Shown: positions 16,174 through 26,169 of the stretch, piece after piece | How positions within the stretch are numbered: the first letter of the stretch is position 1 | Layout of the letters: every line of letters begins with the position of its first letter | DNA from: Paracidovorax citrulli | GTDB taxonomy: Bacteria > Pseudomonadota > Gammaproteobacteria > Burkholderiales > Burkholderiaceae_C | NCBI RefSeq assembly: GCF_900100305.1 | Contig: NZ_FNEY01000029.1 | Location: 1 to 64,000 of the forward strand | Length of the DNA: 64,000 bases | Direction: 5' to 3' | The notes under the pieces: model-generated | Seen by the model: only the letters and a program-made list of their open reading frames with translations | The model's database searches: none | What the model was told of the DNA's origin: nothing | Position numbers and translations under genes: made by a program

Positions 16174-16758
16174 ATGCCGAATCGCTTTGCCATCGCACCC
16201 CGCATCCTGTCCGCCGCCTGCCTGATCGCGGCCTGCGCCGCCGCCCAGGCCGCTCCCGGGGATGCCGCCAGCGCCCGTGAGCGCTACCAGCAGGACCGCC
16301 AGGCCTGCATGAGCGGCAATACCGGGCAGAGCCGCGAAACCTGCCTGAAGGAAGCCGGCGCCGCGCTGCAGGCGGCCCGCTCCGGCCAGCTCGGCGCCCA
16401 GGACGCCACGGATGGCTACAGCCGCAACGCACTCCAGCGCTGCGAAGTGTTCAAGAATCCCGTGGACCGCGAAGCCTGCGCGGCACGCGTGCGCTCCGGC
16501 ACCCAGGACGGCTCCGTGGCCGGCGGCGGCATCCTGAGGGAAGCCACCATCCAGGTGCCCGCGGCCCCGCAATCCGGCGCAGCCGCCATGCCGGCGCCCC
16601 AGGGCGATGCCACCGGCGCCATGGCGCCCCAGGGACGCCCGCACCCGCACGGCAAGCCCCATGCGCACCCGATGCCGGGCGCGCCCAAGGCCCCGCCGCC
16701 GGCTCCCATGCCCCAGCCGATGACGCAACCTGCGCCCCAGCCGATGCCCCAGCGATAA
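16174..16758 (+). CDS. Secreted proline-rich hypothetical protein
   Basis: A 194-residue protein with a signal peptide (MPNRFAIAPRILSAACLIAACAAAQA, shown to the end of the hydrophobic core in two parts: residues 1-14 basic/hydrophobic, 15-26 Ala/Cys-rich). The mature domain has four conserved-looking cysteines (RQACMSG, ETCLKEA, QRCEVFK, REACAAR) that probably form two disulphides, then a long Pro/His/Met/Gln-rich tail with repeated PMPQP units. GGAGG precedes the ATG. The cysteine domain resembles small envelope proteins of unknown function in Comamonadaceae; the Pro/His-rich tail could bind metals. Function is not known. Confidence 0.75.
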   Translation: MPNRFAIAPRILSAACLIAACAAAQAAPGDAASARERYQQDRQACMSGNTGQSRETCLKEAGAALQAARSGQLGAQDATDGYSRNALQRCEVFKNPVDREACAARVRSGTQDGSVAGGGILREATIQVPAAPQSGAAAMPAPQGDATGAMAPQGRPHPHGKPHAHPMPGAPKAPPPAPMPQPMTQPAPQPMPQR

Positions 16759-16804
16759 GGGACCGCACGCCGGGCCGGCCCTGCGGCCCGGGTGCCAGCG
16801 CGCC

Positions 16805-17485
16805 TCAGCCGAGCTGGGCGCGCATCGCGTCGATCACGGCGCGATAGTCGGGCTTGCCGAAGATCGCGCTGCCCGCAACGAACGTATCGGCACCGGCGTC
16901 CGCCACGCGGCGGATGTTGTCCACCTTCACCCCTCCGTCCACCTCCAGGCGGATGTCCTTGCCGCAGGCGTCGATGCGGCGGCGCAGGGCCTCGATCTTG
17001 CGCAGCGCCGAATCGATGAAGCTCTGGCCGCCGAAGCCCGGGTTCACGCTCATCACGAGGATCAGGTCGATGTCGTCGATCACCCAGTCCAGCACGTCGA
17101 GCGGGGCCGCCGGGTTGAACACCAGGCCCGCCTTGATGCCCTTGGAGGTGATCGCCTGGATGCTGCGGTGCACGTGCGCGGACGCATCCGGATGGAAGCT
17201 GATGTAGTCCGCTCCCGCCTCCGCGAAGGCCGCGGCCAGGGCGTCCACGGGCTGCACCATCAGGTGCACGTCGATCGGCGCGGGCCGGCCGTCGGGCGTG
17301 ACGGCATGGGGCTTGAGCGCCTGGCACACCATCGGGCCGAAGGTGAGGTTGGGCACGTAGTGGTTGTCCATCACGTCGAAGTGCACCCAGTCGGCGCCGG
17401 AGGCGATGACATTCTTCACTTCCTCGCCCAGGCGGGCGAAATCGGCGGACAGGATCGAGGGGGCGATGCGGAATTGGCGGGTCAT
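16805..17485 (-). CDS. rpe: Ribulose-phosphate 3-epimerase
   Basis: A 226-residue TIM-barrel enzyme interconverting ribulose 5-phosphate and xylulose 5-phosphate. Recognisable motifs are [17 protein letters not shown] at the N-terminus, [17 protein letters not shown] with metal-binding His and Asp, IDVHLMV, the [13 protein letters not shown] loop and the final [10 protein letters not shown]. Length and start are standard. It is divergent from apaG, as in many Burkholderiales. Confidence 0.97.
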   Translation of the reverse strand: MTRQFRIAPSILSADFARLGEEVKNVIASGADWVHFDVMDNHYVPNLTFGPMVCQALKPHAVTPDGRPAPIDVHLMVQPVDALAAAFAEAGADYISFHPDASAHVHRSIQAITSKGIKAGLVFNPAAPLDVLDWVIDDIDLILVMSVNPGFGGQSFIDSALRKIEALRRRIDACGKDIRLEVDGGVKVDNIRRVADAGADTFVAGSAIFGKPDYRAVIDAMRAQLG

Positions 17486-17608
17486 GGCCCGGATTGTCGC
17501 AGCAGAGGCGCCGCGGCACGCCTTCCTCAGGGCTCCTGCGCCGGGTCACGGCGCCCGCCGACGCAACGGCCGAGCCGCCCGGCCCCGGAAGCCCTAATAA
17601 TCGCGCCC

Positions 17609-18019
17609 ATGCCGAAGTACCAGTTCCGGGCCGAAGTCCAGCCCGAATACCTTCCCGACCAGTCCGCGCCCGAAGACGGCGTCTACAGCTTCGCCTACAC
17701 GGTCACCGTGACCAACACCGGCGACGTGCCAGCGCAGCTCATCGCGCGGCACTGGACGATCAGCGACGCCCGCGGCCACACCGAGGAGGTCAAGGGCCTG
17801 GGCGTGGTCGGCCAGCAGCCGCTGCTGCGCCCGGGCGAGGCGTTCCAGTACACCAGCGGATGCCGGCTGCGCACGCCCAGCGGCAGCATGCACGGCAGCT
17901 ACTTCTGCGTGGCGGAGGACGGTGAGCGCTTCGATTGCGCCATCCCCCTGTTCGTGCTGGAAGCCCTCTCCGGCGGCCCCGCCGGAAGCACGCCCCTGTC
18001 CGGCCGGGTGCTGCATTGA
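17609..18019 (+). CDS. apaG: ApaG protein (Co2+/Mg2+ efflux protein family)
   Basis: A 136-residue beta-sandwich protein of the ApaG/DUF525 family. Conserved motifs are FAYTVTVTNTGDVPAQLIARHW, HTEEVKGLGVVGQQPLLRPG, and SGCRLRTPSGSMHGSYFC, given here as the visible family landmarks in order. Members are small soluble proteins linked to metal resistance in Salmonella; the biochemical role is uncertain. The start gives the usual N-terminal length. Its stop overlaps the likely TTG start of the next gene. Confidence 0.95.
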   Translation: MPKYQFRAEVQPEYLPDQSAPEDGVYSFAYTVTVTNTGDVPAQLIARHWTISDARGHTEEVKGLGVVGQQPLLRPGEAFQYTSGCRLRTPSGSMHGSYFCVAEDGERFDCAIPLFVLEALSGGPAGSTPLSGRVLH

Positions 18020-20007
18020 CCCGGCAGACCGCGCCGCAGCCCGGGACGCTGCTGGCCGACCTGGATCCCTCCGCCCCGCTGGCGCGGCGGCACCTCTGGC
18101 TCATCGAGTGCCTGGCCTGGGTGCGCGGCAACTGCCGCTCCCCCGAGGAAGCCGTCGCCCGCCTGGCGCGCCTCGTGGAAGCCGCGGAAAGCGACGCCGG
18201 CGCGCGGACCCGGCTGCAGGCATGGTGGAGCGCCCTGGTCGGGACGGTGGACATCACCACGCTCCTGGCCGATTTCGGGTTCGCGCCGCGCACCGCGCTC
18301 GCGAGCGAGGTGGCGGAACGGCTGCGCTACAAGCTCCTGCCCGGCAGCCCGGAGACGATCGACGCCTCCGAGCTGTTCATGCTGGCGCTGCCCCACGAAT
18401 TCGACGCCCAGTGGCTGGCCTTGCTGGACGAGGCGCTGCTCGCGCGGCTGCTGGCCTTGCTGGTGCCGGCCGCGGACGGTGGCGGCGCCACGCGCTGGCA
18501 GCACTCGCTGCTGGACGCCATCACCTACTGCGCGGGCCAGATCCTCTCCACCGGGTTCGCGCCCGAGCTGCGGCTGCGCATGAGCGACTCCGCCCGCGAC
18601 GCGCAGCCGTTCCATGCGTTGATCCGCGACGTGGAGAGCCTGCGGGTCGAGGTCCTGCACCAGCTGCGCACCACCGACCGGCTGGACGAGGCGGTGCTGC
18701 GCCTGCGCGAACGCCTGGAAGCCTGCCGCGCCGCCGCGGCCACGGTGTATTCGCATTTCGAGGACAACGGCATTTCGGTGGGGCTGGTCTTCCGCCTGCG
18801 GCAGTTGCGCGAACGCATCCTGCGGGTGCGCGACCTGCTCGATTGCCTGCTGTCGCCCGAGCCGGCCGCCAGCGCCGCACGCCTCATGGCGCGGCTCGTG
18901 ACCGTGGGCCGGGAGCGGCGCAGCCTGCGGGCGCTGATCGCTTCCAACTCCTCGCTGCTCGCGGCCAAGGTGGCCGAGCGCAGCGCGGAGACCGGCGAGC
19001 ACTACATCACGCGCACCGGCGCCGAATACCGCGCGATGGTGGCCAAGGCGGCGGGCGGCGGATTCGTCATGGCGTTCACCACGCTCATGAAGTTCGGCAT
19101 CGTCGCGCTGGCCCTGTCGTCCTTCTGGAGCGGCTTCTGGGCCGGCATGAACTACGCGGTGAGCTTCGTGCTCGTCATGCTGCTGCACTGCACGGTCGCC
19201 ACCAAGCAGCCGGCGATGACCGCGCCGGCCATGGCCGCGAAACTCAAGGAACTGCAGACGACCGAGGCCGTGGAGTCCTTCGTGGACGAGGTCACCCACC
19301 TGGTGCGCTCGCAGGTGGCCGCCATCCTGGGCAACGTGCTCGTGGTCTTCCCCACCGTCGCGGGCCTGACCCTCGCCATCGCCTGGGCGACCGGCAGCCC
19401 GGCCATCGACCGGGCGGAAGCGCGGCACGTGCTGCAGTCGCTGCAACTGGCGGGGCCTTCGCTGCTGTACGCGGCCTTCACCGGGGTGCTGCTGTTCGCC
19501 TCCAGCATCATCGCGGGCTGGGCCGAGAACTGGTTCGTGCTGCACCGGCTCGATTCGGCCCTGCGCTACAACCCGCGCATCACCGCGCTGCTGGGCCGCG
19601 AGCGCGCCGCGCGCTGGGCCCGGTTCTGGCGCGAGAACCTCTCGGGCTTCGCGGCGAACGTGTCGCTGGGCTTCATGCTCGGGCTCGTGCCGGCATTCTC
19701 GGCATTCTTCGGCCTGGGGCTGGACGTGCGCCACGTCACGCTATCGACCGGGCAACTGGGCGCCGCGCTCACCGCGCTGGGCACTTCCGCACTGCACCAG
19801 CCCGCCTTCTGGTGGGCGGCCGCGACGCTGCCCTTCATCGGCGCGCTCAACGTGGGTGTGAGCTTCTATCTCGCCTTCCGGCTCGCGCTGCGCGCCCACA
19901 ACGTCACCCGCGTGGACCGCGCCCGGCTCACCACCGCGCTGCGCGCGCGCCTGCGGCACGCCCCGCTGCAGTTCTTCGTGCCCCGGCGCATGGCACAGCG
20001 GGCCTGA
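18016..20007 (+). CDS. Gcr-type membrane protein annotated as site-specific recombinase
   Basis: A 663-residue protein of the Gcr family (pfam SpecificRecomb), named after a gonococcal gene once tied to recombination. The C-terminal half has several membrane segments (GIVALALSSFWSGFWAGMNY, FVLVMLLHCTV, ILGNVLVVFPTVAGLTLAIA, LLYAAFTGVLLFASSIIAGW), and there is no recognisable tyrosine or serine recombinase active site, so the recombinase name should be treated with caution. The start is probably the TTG at 18016, which overlaps the apaG stop by one base pair set (ATTGAC); no ATG or GTG is well placed. It seems to be in an operon with apaG. Confidence 0.75.
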   Translation: MTRQTAPQPGTLLADLDPSAPLARRHLWLIECLAWVRGNCRSPEEAVARLARLVEAAESDAGARTRLQAWWSALVGTVDITTLLADFGFAPRTALASEVAERLRYKLLPGSPETIDASELFMLALPHEFDAQWLALLDEALLARLLALLVPAADGGGATRWQHSLLDAITYCAGQILSTGFAPELRLRMSDSARDAQPFHALIRDVESLRVEVLHQLRTTDRLDEAVLRLRERLEACRAAAATVYSHFEDNGISVGLVFRLRQLRERILRVRDLLDCLLSPEPAASAARLMARLVTVGRERRSLRALIASNSSLLAAKVAERSAETGEHYITRTGAEYRAMVAKAAGGGFVMAFTTLMKFGIVALALSSFWSGFWAGMNYAVSFVLVMLLHCTVATKQPAMTAPAMAAKLKELQTTEAVESFVDEVTHLVRSQVAAILGNVLVVFPTVAGLTLAIAWATGSPAIDRAEARHVLQSLQLAGPSLLYAAFTGVLLFASSIIAGWAENWFVLHRLDSALRYNPRITALLGRERAARWARFWRENLSGFAANVSLGFMLGLVPAFSAFFGLGLDVRHVTLSTGQLGAALTALGTSALHQPAFWWAAATLPFIGALNVGVSFYLAFRLALRAHNVTRVDRARLTTALRARLRHAPLQFFVPRRMAQRA

Positions 20008-20150
20008 GACCGGGGCCGCCCGGGTACCCCTTTTCCGGGAGTGCCCGTCCTACAGCGCCCTCCCGGATCAGCAGGTACATTCGGTCGGCCCCGGCCGGGG
20101 GACGCGCGGCCTCCCCGCGCGGATCGGGCGGGAATGCAAGGATCAGAACG

Positions 20151-21410
20151 ATGGATGAAATCATGGGTTTTTGGGCGCAATGGCTGCGCCCATCGGCCGG
20201 GCTCCCGACGGTGCAGTGGTCCCTGCTGCTGGCCGTCGCGGCGGTTTCGGGCTATCTCTTCCAGCGCCACATCGGCCTGCCCAAGGTGGTGGGCTACACG
20301 CTCGTCGGCACCATCGCCGGGCTGCTGGGCTTCAGCGGCGCCGTCTGGCCCCTGCAGGGCATCAGCCTGTTCCTGCTGGAGCTGGGCATCGCCATCGTGC
20401 TGTTCGAGGCGGGCGGGCGCATCCCGCTGCGGTGGTTCCGGCACAACCCGATGGTGCTCGTGCAGAGCATCATCGAATCGGCGCTGACCTATTTCGCTGT
20501 GTACTACGCCATGCTCTGGCTGGACGTGCCCCAGCGCGCCGCGGGCCCGCTGGCGCTGGTGGCCCTGGCGGCGTCGCCCGCCGTGCTCACGCGCGTGGTG
20601 GCCGACACCCGCGCCGCCGGCCCGGTGACGGACCGCGCCATCGTCCTGGCCACGCTCTCCACCCTCTACGCGCTCACCCTGGGCAGCGCCACCGCGGAAC
20701 TGATCAACCGTCCCGCCGCCCGCCTCATGGACACCGTGTACCCCGTCATGGTGGTGCTGGGCGTCTCGATCATCGTCGGCGCGGTGCTCGCCCTGGTCCT
20801 GCGCATGGCCCTGCGCTTCATGAGCCCGACGAGCGAGAACACCGCCTTCCTGCTGCTCACGCTGATCGCCGCCGGGACCGCCGTGGCCGCGCACATGGGA
20901 GGTTCCGCGCCGCTCGCCGCGCTGCTGGCCGGCATGCTGCTCAAGCAGCTCAACCCGCGCCCGTGGACCTGGCCCCGCCAGCTCGGCACCGCCGCCTCGC
21001 TGCTCACCATGCTGATGTTCGTGCTGGTGTCCACCGTCGCCGCGCAGGCCGACTGGAGCGGTCCCGTGGCCGGCCTGGTGCTGGCCCTCATCGTGGCGCG
21101 CCTGGTGGCCAAGGCCCTGGGCGTGGCCCTGGGCAACGTGGGCAGCGGCGCCAGCTGGCGCCAGGCCCTGTGGGTGGGCTGCGCGATGACGCCGATGTCG
21201 TCGATCGCACTGCTGATCGCCTCGCAGTTCGTGGTGGCCTCCGCTTCCACCGGGCAGCTCATCGCGCGCGTCGCCCTGCCCACCATCCTGCTCATGGAAG
21301 TGCTGGGCGCCGTGATCGCCACGGTGGCCATCTACCGCGCCGGAGAGAGTTCGAAACCCTGGGCGCCCCAGACACGCGCCGCCAACGCAGAGCGGGAGCA
21401 GCAGCCATGA
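20151..21410 (+). CDS. CPA2-family monovalent cation/proton antiporter (Kef-like)
   Basis: A 419-residue integral membrane protein with about 12 helices and no C-terminal TrkA nucleotide-binding domain. It begins with an [19 protein letters not shown] segment, has the [20 protein letters not shown] motif typical of CPA2 exchangers, and a [17 protein letters not shown] discontinuous-helix region. It probably exchanges Na+ or K+ for protons. The stop overlaps the start of the downstream ligase gene (ATGA), suggesting a two-gene operon. The ion specificity cannot be read from sequence. Confidence 0.85.
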   Translation: MDEIMGFWAQWLRPSAGLPTVQWSLLLAVAAVSGYLFQRHIGLPKVVGYTLVGTIAGLLGFSGAVWPLQGISLFLLELGIAIVLFEAGGRIPLRWFRHNPMVLVQSIIESALTYFAVYYAMLWLDVPQRAAGPLALVALAASPAVLTRVVADTRAAGPVTDRAIVLATLSTLYALTLGSATAELINRPAARLMDTVYPVMVVLGVSIIVGAVLALVLRMALRFMSPTSENTAFLLLTLIAAGTAVAAHMGGSAPLAALLAGMLLKQLNPRPWTWPRQLGTAASLLTMLMFVLVSTVAAQADWSGPVAGLVLALIVARLVAKALGVALGNVGSGASWRQALWVGCAMTPMSSIALLIASQFVVASASTGQLIARVALPTILLMEVLGAVIATVAIYRAGESSKPWAPQTRAANAEREQQP

Positions 21411-22531
21411 GCCTCGAAGCCTTCCACCATTCCGAGCCGCTGACGCTCGGCGTCGAGCTCGAGCTGCAGCTCGTCAACACGCACAACTACGATCTCGCGC
21501 CCTACGCCGAGGACATGCTGCGCCTCATGGCCAGGCAGCCCCTGCCCGGCAGCGTGGTGCCGGAGATGACCAACAGCATGATCGAGGTCTCGACGGGCAT
21601 CTGCCATTCGGGCAGCGAAGTGCTGGGCCAGCTCACGCAGATCCGCGACGCGCTGGTCAGGAGCGCCGACAAGCTCAACATCGCCGTCGTGGGCGGCGGC
21701 ACCCACCCGTTCCAGCAATGGCACGAGCGCCGCATCTACGACAAGCCCCGCTTCCAGGAACTGTCGCAGCTCTACGGCTACCTCTCCAAGCAGTTCACCA
21801 TCTTCGGCCAGCACGTCCATATCGGCTGCCCGGACGCGGATGCCGCGCTGCTCATGCTGCACCGCATGTCGCGCTACATCCCGCACTTCATCGCGCTGTC
21901 GGCCTCCAGCCCCTACGTGCAGGGCCAGGACACGGCCTTCGATTCGGCGCGGCTGAACTCCGTGTTCGCCTTTCCGCTGTCGGGCCGTGCCCCCATGGTG
22001 CTGACCTGGAAGGACTTCGAGGCCTACTTCGACAAGATGACGCGCACCGGCGTCGTCAAGAGCATGAAGGACTTCTACTGGGACATCCGGCCCAAGCCCG
22101 AGTTCGGCACGATCGAGATCCGCGTGTTCGACACGCCGCTCACCATCGAGCGCGCCGCCGCGCTGTCGGCCTTCGTGCAGTCGCTGGGAGCGTGGTTCCT
22201 GGCCGAGCAACCCTTCACGCCCAGCGAGGACGACTACCTCGTCTATACCTACAACCGCTTCCAGGCCTGCCGCTTCGGCATGCAGGCGGTGTACGTCGAT
22301 CCGGCCACCGGCGAGCACATGCCGCTGCGCGACCACATCCTGCAGACCATCGACCACATCGCGCGCCACGCCACGGTCACCGGGGCCTCCGGCGCGCTGC
22401 ACCTGCTGCGCAGCGAAGCCGCGGCCGGCCAGAACGACGCACGCTGGCTGCGCGACCGCCAGCGCGACGAACAGTTGCTGGGCGAAGTGAGCCGCCAGGC
22501 CGCGCTGCGGTTCCGGGGCGCGCCGGCGTAG
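21407..22531 (+). CDS. YbdK-type carboxylate-amine ligase (glutamate-cysteine ligase family 2)
   Basis: A 374-residue ATP-dependent ligase of the GCS2 superfamily. Family landmarks are [70 protein letters not shown] and the closing [19 protein letters not shown]. coli YbdK has weak glutamate-cysteine ligase activity; the native product is unknown. It overlaps the antiporter gene by 4 bases, which may mean the product matters to ion or redox stress, but that is inference. Confidence 0.9.
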   Translation: MSLEAFHHSEPLTLGVELELQLVNTHNYDLAPYAEDMLRLMARQPLPGSVVPEMTNSMIEVSTGICHSGSEVLGQLTQIRDALVRSADKLNIAVVGGGTHPFQQWHERRIYDKPRFQELSQLYGYLSKQFTIFGQHVHIGCPDADAALLMLHRMSRYIPHFIALSASSPYVQGQDTAFDSARLNSVFAFPLSGRAPMVLTWKDFEAYFDKMTRTGVVKSMKDFYWDIRPKPEFGTIEIRVFDTPLTIERAAALSAFVQSLGAWFLAEQPFTPSEDDYLVYTYNRFQACRFGMQAVYVDPATGEHMPLRDHILQTIDHIARHATVTGASGALHLLRSEAAAGQNDARWLRDRQRDEQLLGEVSRQAALRFRGAPA

Positions 22532-22563
22532 TACCCGCCGGCGGCCCGCCGGGCGGCGGGAGC

Positions 22564-24996
22564 TCAACCCGCCGAGGCGGCGGGCATCCCGGCGGCTTTC
22601 TCGCGCACGCGCGCCGCCTGCATTTCGGTGGCCAGCAACGTGCCACGCACCGCGGTGGCGCGTGCACGCGCATGCTTGAGGCAGTACCGGGCGAACTGCA
22701 GGGAGGTGTCCTCGCGGGCATGGGCGGTGCCGGTCTCGCACAGCAGGAACTGCTGCCGCAGGGACTGCATCATCAGCGATGCCCCCGGCGCGGAAGCCGC
22801 ATTTCCGCCCAGGCTGGCCTGCAGCGATTTCCACTGCAGCCATTGGGCTTCGTCGTCGGCGCGGGCCTTGCGGAGCTCGGCGGCCAGATCGGCCTGCGTC
22901 ATGGGAGACGAACCGTCCCGCGCAGCGCCGTCGGCTCCGGCCAGCGCATCTTCCAGTGCCTTCAACGGCTCGCGCGCAGCCAGCTTGCACTGCAGGTAGT
23001 CCACCTGGAGTTCGGCCACGGAACGCATGAAATCCACTTGCGCCTGCCTCGACGCGGGGTCATCGAGCCATTGGGCGAGTGCCGTCGAGGTCAGGCGGTC
23101 CGTCCGGTCCGCATAGGCCTGCCGCGCCTTCTGGCGTGCCTCGCGGGGCTTGTGGCCGGTCAGCAGGGACTTGCCATAGGCCATTCCGCCGCGCACCAGG
23201 GCACTGGCCTCGCGCGCGGTGGAATGTTTGCGCGAAGGGGCCGCGGGCGGGGCCTCGTCGGTGGACCGGCCCTTGTCACGATAGTGTTTCTTCCGGTCCG
23301 TGGCGGCTTTCTGCAGAAAGTCGCCCAGCACCTTTTCCCGGCCATCGGTGGCGGCATAGAGCGCGCTGCGCAGCTTGAATCCGGCCGGCTCGGCGGGCTC
23401 CGCATCGGAAGCAGCTTCGGACACCGTGGATGCGAAGCTGGACCGCGCGGAGTGGAACTCCGACCCTCCATCGGCCTGCAGTTCCGGCCCCTGCGCGGCG
23501 GCTGCCGGGTGCTCGCCCGGCACGGGCGCGGCCTGCAGGAGGTCGGCCATCGCGAGAAAGGCTCGGTCGATGCCCACCGCGTCTCCGCGTTCATAGTCGC
23601 GGTAGCGCTTGAGCTTGCCATGCGTGAGAAAGAACTGGTGAGATCCCACGCCCATCGTCACGGCGCCCACCAGCCCCGCGCTGATCAGCAGCGCGAGCCC
23701 CACGGGCCCGGCGGCACTGGCCCCCGCGATCGCCGCGATCCCCACGCCCACCTTGGCGGCCGTGCTCGCCGTGTAGGTCACGCCGCCCGCGACGAAACCC
23801 TTGTTCCAGTTGTTGAAGCCGCTCACGAAGCGCTTGCGCTGGTCGAACTTGGTCTTCAGGAAGTCGTGATAGCGCTGTGCATCGGGGCCGAGACGCTGGG
23901 CGTCCACGCCCGCGAGGAATTCGCTGACGCGCGAGAAATCGGCGCGGAACCGTTTCTTCTCGGCGCGCGACTGGTGCAGGAAGACCCCGCCCACCACCGA
24001 CGCCATCACGCTCGCCGCCGGGCCCAGGACATAGGCGCCCGCGATGGTGGCCGCCGACGCCGCGCCCGCGGCTGCCGCACTGTGGGCGACCAGGCCGCCA
24101 GCGTTGGCACTGCCGGCGCCGATCGCCAGGCCCGCGTGCACCGAGGTCTCCACCGCCGTCTTCGCGAAGATGAGGCTGGCCGATGTGAGCGTCGATGCGG
24201 CCACGCGGCCGTCGTGGCGGTTGAGATGCTGCTGGTAGGACACGTCGTCGATGGCCTGGTCGATCGCGTGCGACTGGGCGCGGCCCGCGGGATGCGCCGG
24301 GTCATCGTTCAGCACGGGGGCCAGCGTATCGCGGCGCTGCTGCAGCGCCTCCTTTTGGTGGCGAAGCTCCTCGCGCTGCTCGGCGACCTCGCGCAGCTCC
24401 CGGTAGCCGGCATGGATCGCCATGGCCGACAGCGGCAGCATCGCCCCGCCCAGGCCGAGCGTGGTCGCGAGGTCGCTCACACCGCTGGGCGTGCCCTCTT
24501 CGGTGAAGGCATGCATCGGGCCATGGTGCTCGCCTGCCCCGTGGACTTCGCCATGGTGGGTCGCGGATTCGGTGCCGGCGCCATGCTCCGCGGCAGGCTG
24601 GTCGGACCCGTGGGCGGGAGGATGGCCTTCCACGCCGCCGGAAGAGGCGCCGTCACCGGGGGCTTCGGCGCCGCCCTCGGGCTTGCCTCCTCCATTCGCC
24701 AACTCGCTGGCTTCTTCGGACACGCCATGCAGCGGGTCGGTGAAGTACTTGGCGGCAGCCACGAGGTTCGACCCCGCCTCTTCCGCATCGACGATCGCGA
24801 AGGATGCCAGCTCCGGGTGGCCTTGCGGTTCGGGCACGTGCCCTGGAAGGCTCCGGGCCTGCCGCAGGGAGGCCAGGCCCAGCGGCCAGCCCGCTGAAGT
24901 GGTTTTCGCCGGTCTTTCCGGCATGGGAGCCCTGCGGGATCCAGGACGATCGGTCCGGGGTACGGACGGCGGGGCGGCATGTGTTTGTACTCTCAT
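22564..24996 (-). CDS. Large unknown protein with coiled coil and two hydrophobic blocks; candidate secreted effector or translocator
   Basis: An 810-residue protein that I do not recognise. Residues 1-50 are rich in Arg, Pro and Ser with no signal peptide; residues 100-165 are a Gly/His/Glu low-complexity stretch; 176-196 is a hydrophobic helix; 198-226 is a charged coiled coil; 265-340 and 403-452 are two long Ala/Gly-rich hydrophobic blocks separated by a basic segment; the remainder is helical with charged repeats. Long hydrophobic hairpins beside coiled coils resemble type III translocators and some membrane-targeted effectors, which would fit the Hrp system here. Against this, there is no convincing PIP box upstream. 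The start may be the ATG at 24996 (no Shine-Dalgarno) or the ATG at 24924 (AGGG upstream). It is a single gene between convergent and divergent housekeeping genes, on the opposite strand. Confidence 0.6.
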   Translation of the reverse strand: MRVQTHAAPPSVPRTDRPGSRRAPMPERPAKTTSAGWPLGLASLRQARSLPGHVPEPQGHPELASFAIVDAEEAGSNLVAAAKYFTDPLHGVSEEASELANGGGKPEGGAEAPGDGASSGGVEGHPPAHGSDQPAAEHGAGTESATHHGEVHGAGEHHGPMHAFTEEGTPSGVSDLATTLGLGGAMLPLSAMAIHAGYRELREVAEQREELRHQKEALQQRRDTLAPVLNDDPAHPAGRAQSHAIDQAIDDVSYQQHLNRHDGRVAASTLTSASLIFAKTAVETSVHAGLAIGAGSANAGGLVAHSAAAAGAASAATIAGAYVLGPAASVMASVVGGVFLHQSRAEKKRFRADFSRVSEFLAGVDAQRLGPDAQRYHDFLKTKFDQRKRFVSGFNNWNKGFVAGGVTYTASTAAKVGVGIAAIAGASAAGPVGLALLISAGLVGAVTMGVGSHQFFLTHGKLKRYRDYERGDAVGIDRAFLAMADLLQAAPVPGEHPAAAAQGPELQADGGSEFHSARSSFASTVSEAASDAEPAEPAGFKLRSALYAATDGREKVLGDFLQKAATDRKKHYRDKGRSTDEAPPAAPSRKHSTAREASALVRGGMAYGKSLLTGHKPREARQKARQAYADRTDRLTSTALAQWLDDPASRQAQVDFMRSVAELQVDYLQCKLAAREPLKALEDALAGADGAARDGSSPMTQADLAAELRKARADDEAQWLQWKSLQASLGGNAASAPGASLMMQSLRQQFLLCETGTAHAREDTSLQFARYCLKHARARATAVRGTLLATEMQAARVREKAAGMPAASAG

Positions 24997-25122
24997 ACGT
25001 TGAATGAAGAGCAGAAGGCACGAAGCTTCCGCCCCCCGCCGCAGGGGCGCGCGCACGGACAGGAACATCCGGACAGGAAACCGAAGCCCGCGCCGCCCGG
25101 CGGCTGCGCGTATGCTCGGCCC

Positions 25123-26103
25123 ATGGGTGAATTCGATCTGATCGCGCGCTATTTCCGCCGCCCCGTGCGCCGCGCGGCCCTGGGCGTGGGCGACGACTGC
25201 GCGCTGCTTGCGCCGGCCGCCGGCATGCAGCTCGCGGTGTCCAGCGACATGCTGGTGGAAGGCCGGCACTTCTTCGCCGATGTCTACCCCGCGCACCTGG
25301 GCCACAAGGCCCTGGCGGTGAACCTGTCGGATCTCGCGGCCTGCGGCGCGCGCCCTCTGGCCTTCACGCTGGCGCTGGCGCTGCCCCGCGCCGACGAGGC
25401 CTGGCTGCAGGGCTTCTCGGAAGGCCTGCTGGCCCTGGCAGGCGAACATGGCTGCGAACTGGTGGGCGGGGACACCACGCAAGGCCCGCTCAACATCTGC
25501 ATCACGGTGTTCGGCGAAGTGCCCGCGGGCCAGGCCCTGCTGCGCAGCGGCGCCCGCCCGGGCGACGACCTGTGGGTGAGCGGCCACCTGGGCGATGCGC
25601 GGCTGGCACTGGATGCGCTGCTGGGAGAAATGCCCGTGCAGTTGCCGCCGCAGCTGCTGGCGCAGGCGCGCGAACGCCTGGAGCGCCCCACGCCGCGGGT
25701 GGCGCTGGGGCAGGCATTGCGCGGCGTGGCCAGCAGCGCCATCGACGTGAGCGACGGGCTCGTGGGCGACCTCGGCCACATCCTGCAGGCCTCGGGCGTG
25801 GGCGCGCGCATCAACACGTCGCTCGCCCCGCAGCTCATGGCGGCCTGCGCCGGGCATGCCCCCGGGCAACTGCCCTGCGGCCGGGAAAACCTGCTGCGCT
25901 GCGTGCTGGCCGGGGGCGACGATTACGAACTGCTGTTCACAGCCCCCCCCGGCCGGCGCGCGCAGGTCGAGGCCGCGGCCCGCCAGGGGGGAACGCGCGC
26001 CACCTGCATCGGCGCCATCGAGGCCGAGCCCGGCCTGCGGCTGCTCGACGCGCAGGGCCAGCAAATGGACGCGCAATACCTGGCCTTCGACCACTTCCGC
26101 TGA
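25123..26103 (+). CDS. thiL: Thiamine-monophosphate kinase
   Basis: A 326-residue PurM-like enzyme that phosphorylates thiamine monophosphate to thiamine diphosphate, the last step of the cofactor pathway. Motifs include FDLIARYF at the start, GVGDDCALL, SSDMLVEGRHF, LAVNLSDLAACGA, LVGGDTTQGPLNI and the C-terminal IDVSDGLVGDLGHIL and GGDDYELLFTA. It is followed by the muiA-like gene and then pgpA and pncC; thiL-pgpA-pncC is a common gene order, here interrupted by one gene. Confidence 0.96.
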   Translation: MGEFDLIARYFRRPVRRAALGVGDDCALLAPAAGMQLAVSSDMLVEGRHFFADVYPAHLGHKALAVNLSDLAACGARPLAFTLALALPRADEAWLQGFSEGLLALAGEHGCELVGGDTTQGPLNICITVFGEVPAGQALLRSGARPGDDLWVSGHLGDARLALDALLGEMPVQLPPQLLAQARERLERPTPRVALGQALRGVASSAIDVSDGLVGDLGHILQASGVGARINTSLAPQLMAACAGHAPGQLPCGRENLLRCVLAGGDDYELLFTAPPGRRAQVEAAARQGGTRATCIGAIEAEPGLRLLDAQGQQMDAQYLAFDHFR

Positions 26104-26169
26104 ACGCGCGCGGCAGAGGCGCTGCTAGCATTGCCCTCCCCCAGTCCTACCCAGAGAGAAGGAGCGCGG

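Noticed and set aside
25000-25024. TTCGT-N15-TTCAA on the minus strand before the candidate effector gene
   Set aside because: The second half is not TTCGN and the sequence sits directly at one of the possible start codons; no TANNNT lies 30-32 bases downstream, so this is not a credible PIP box.
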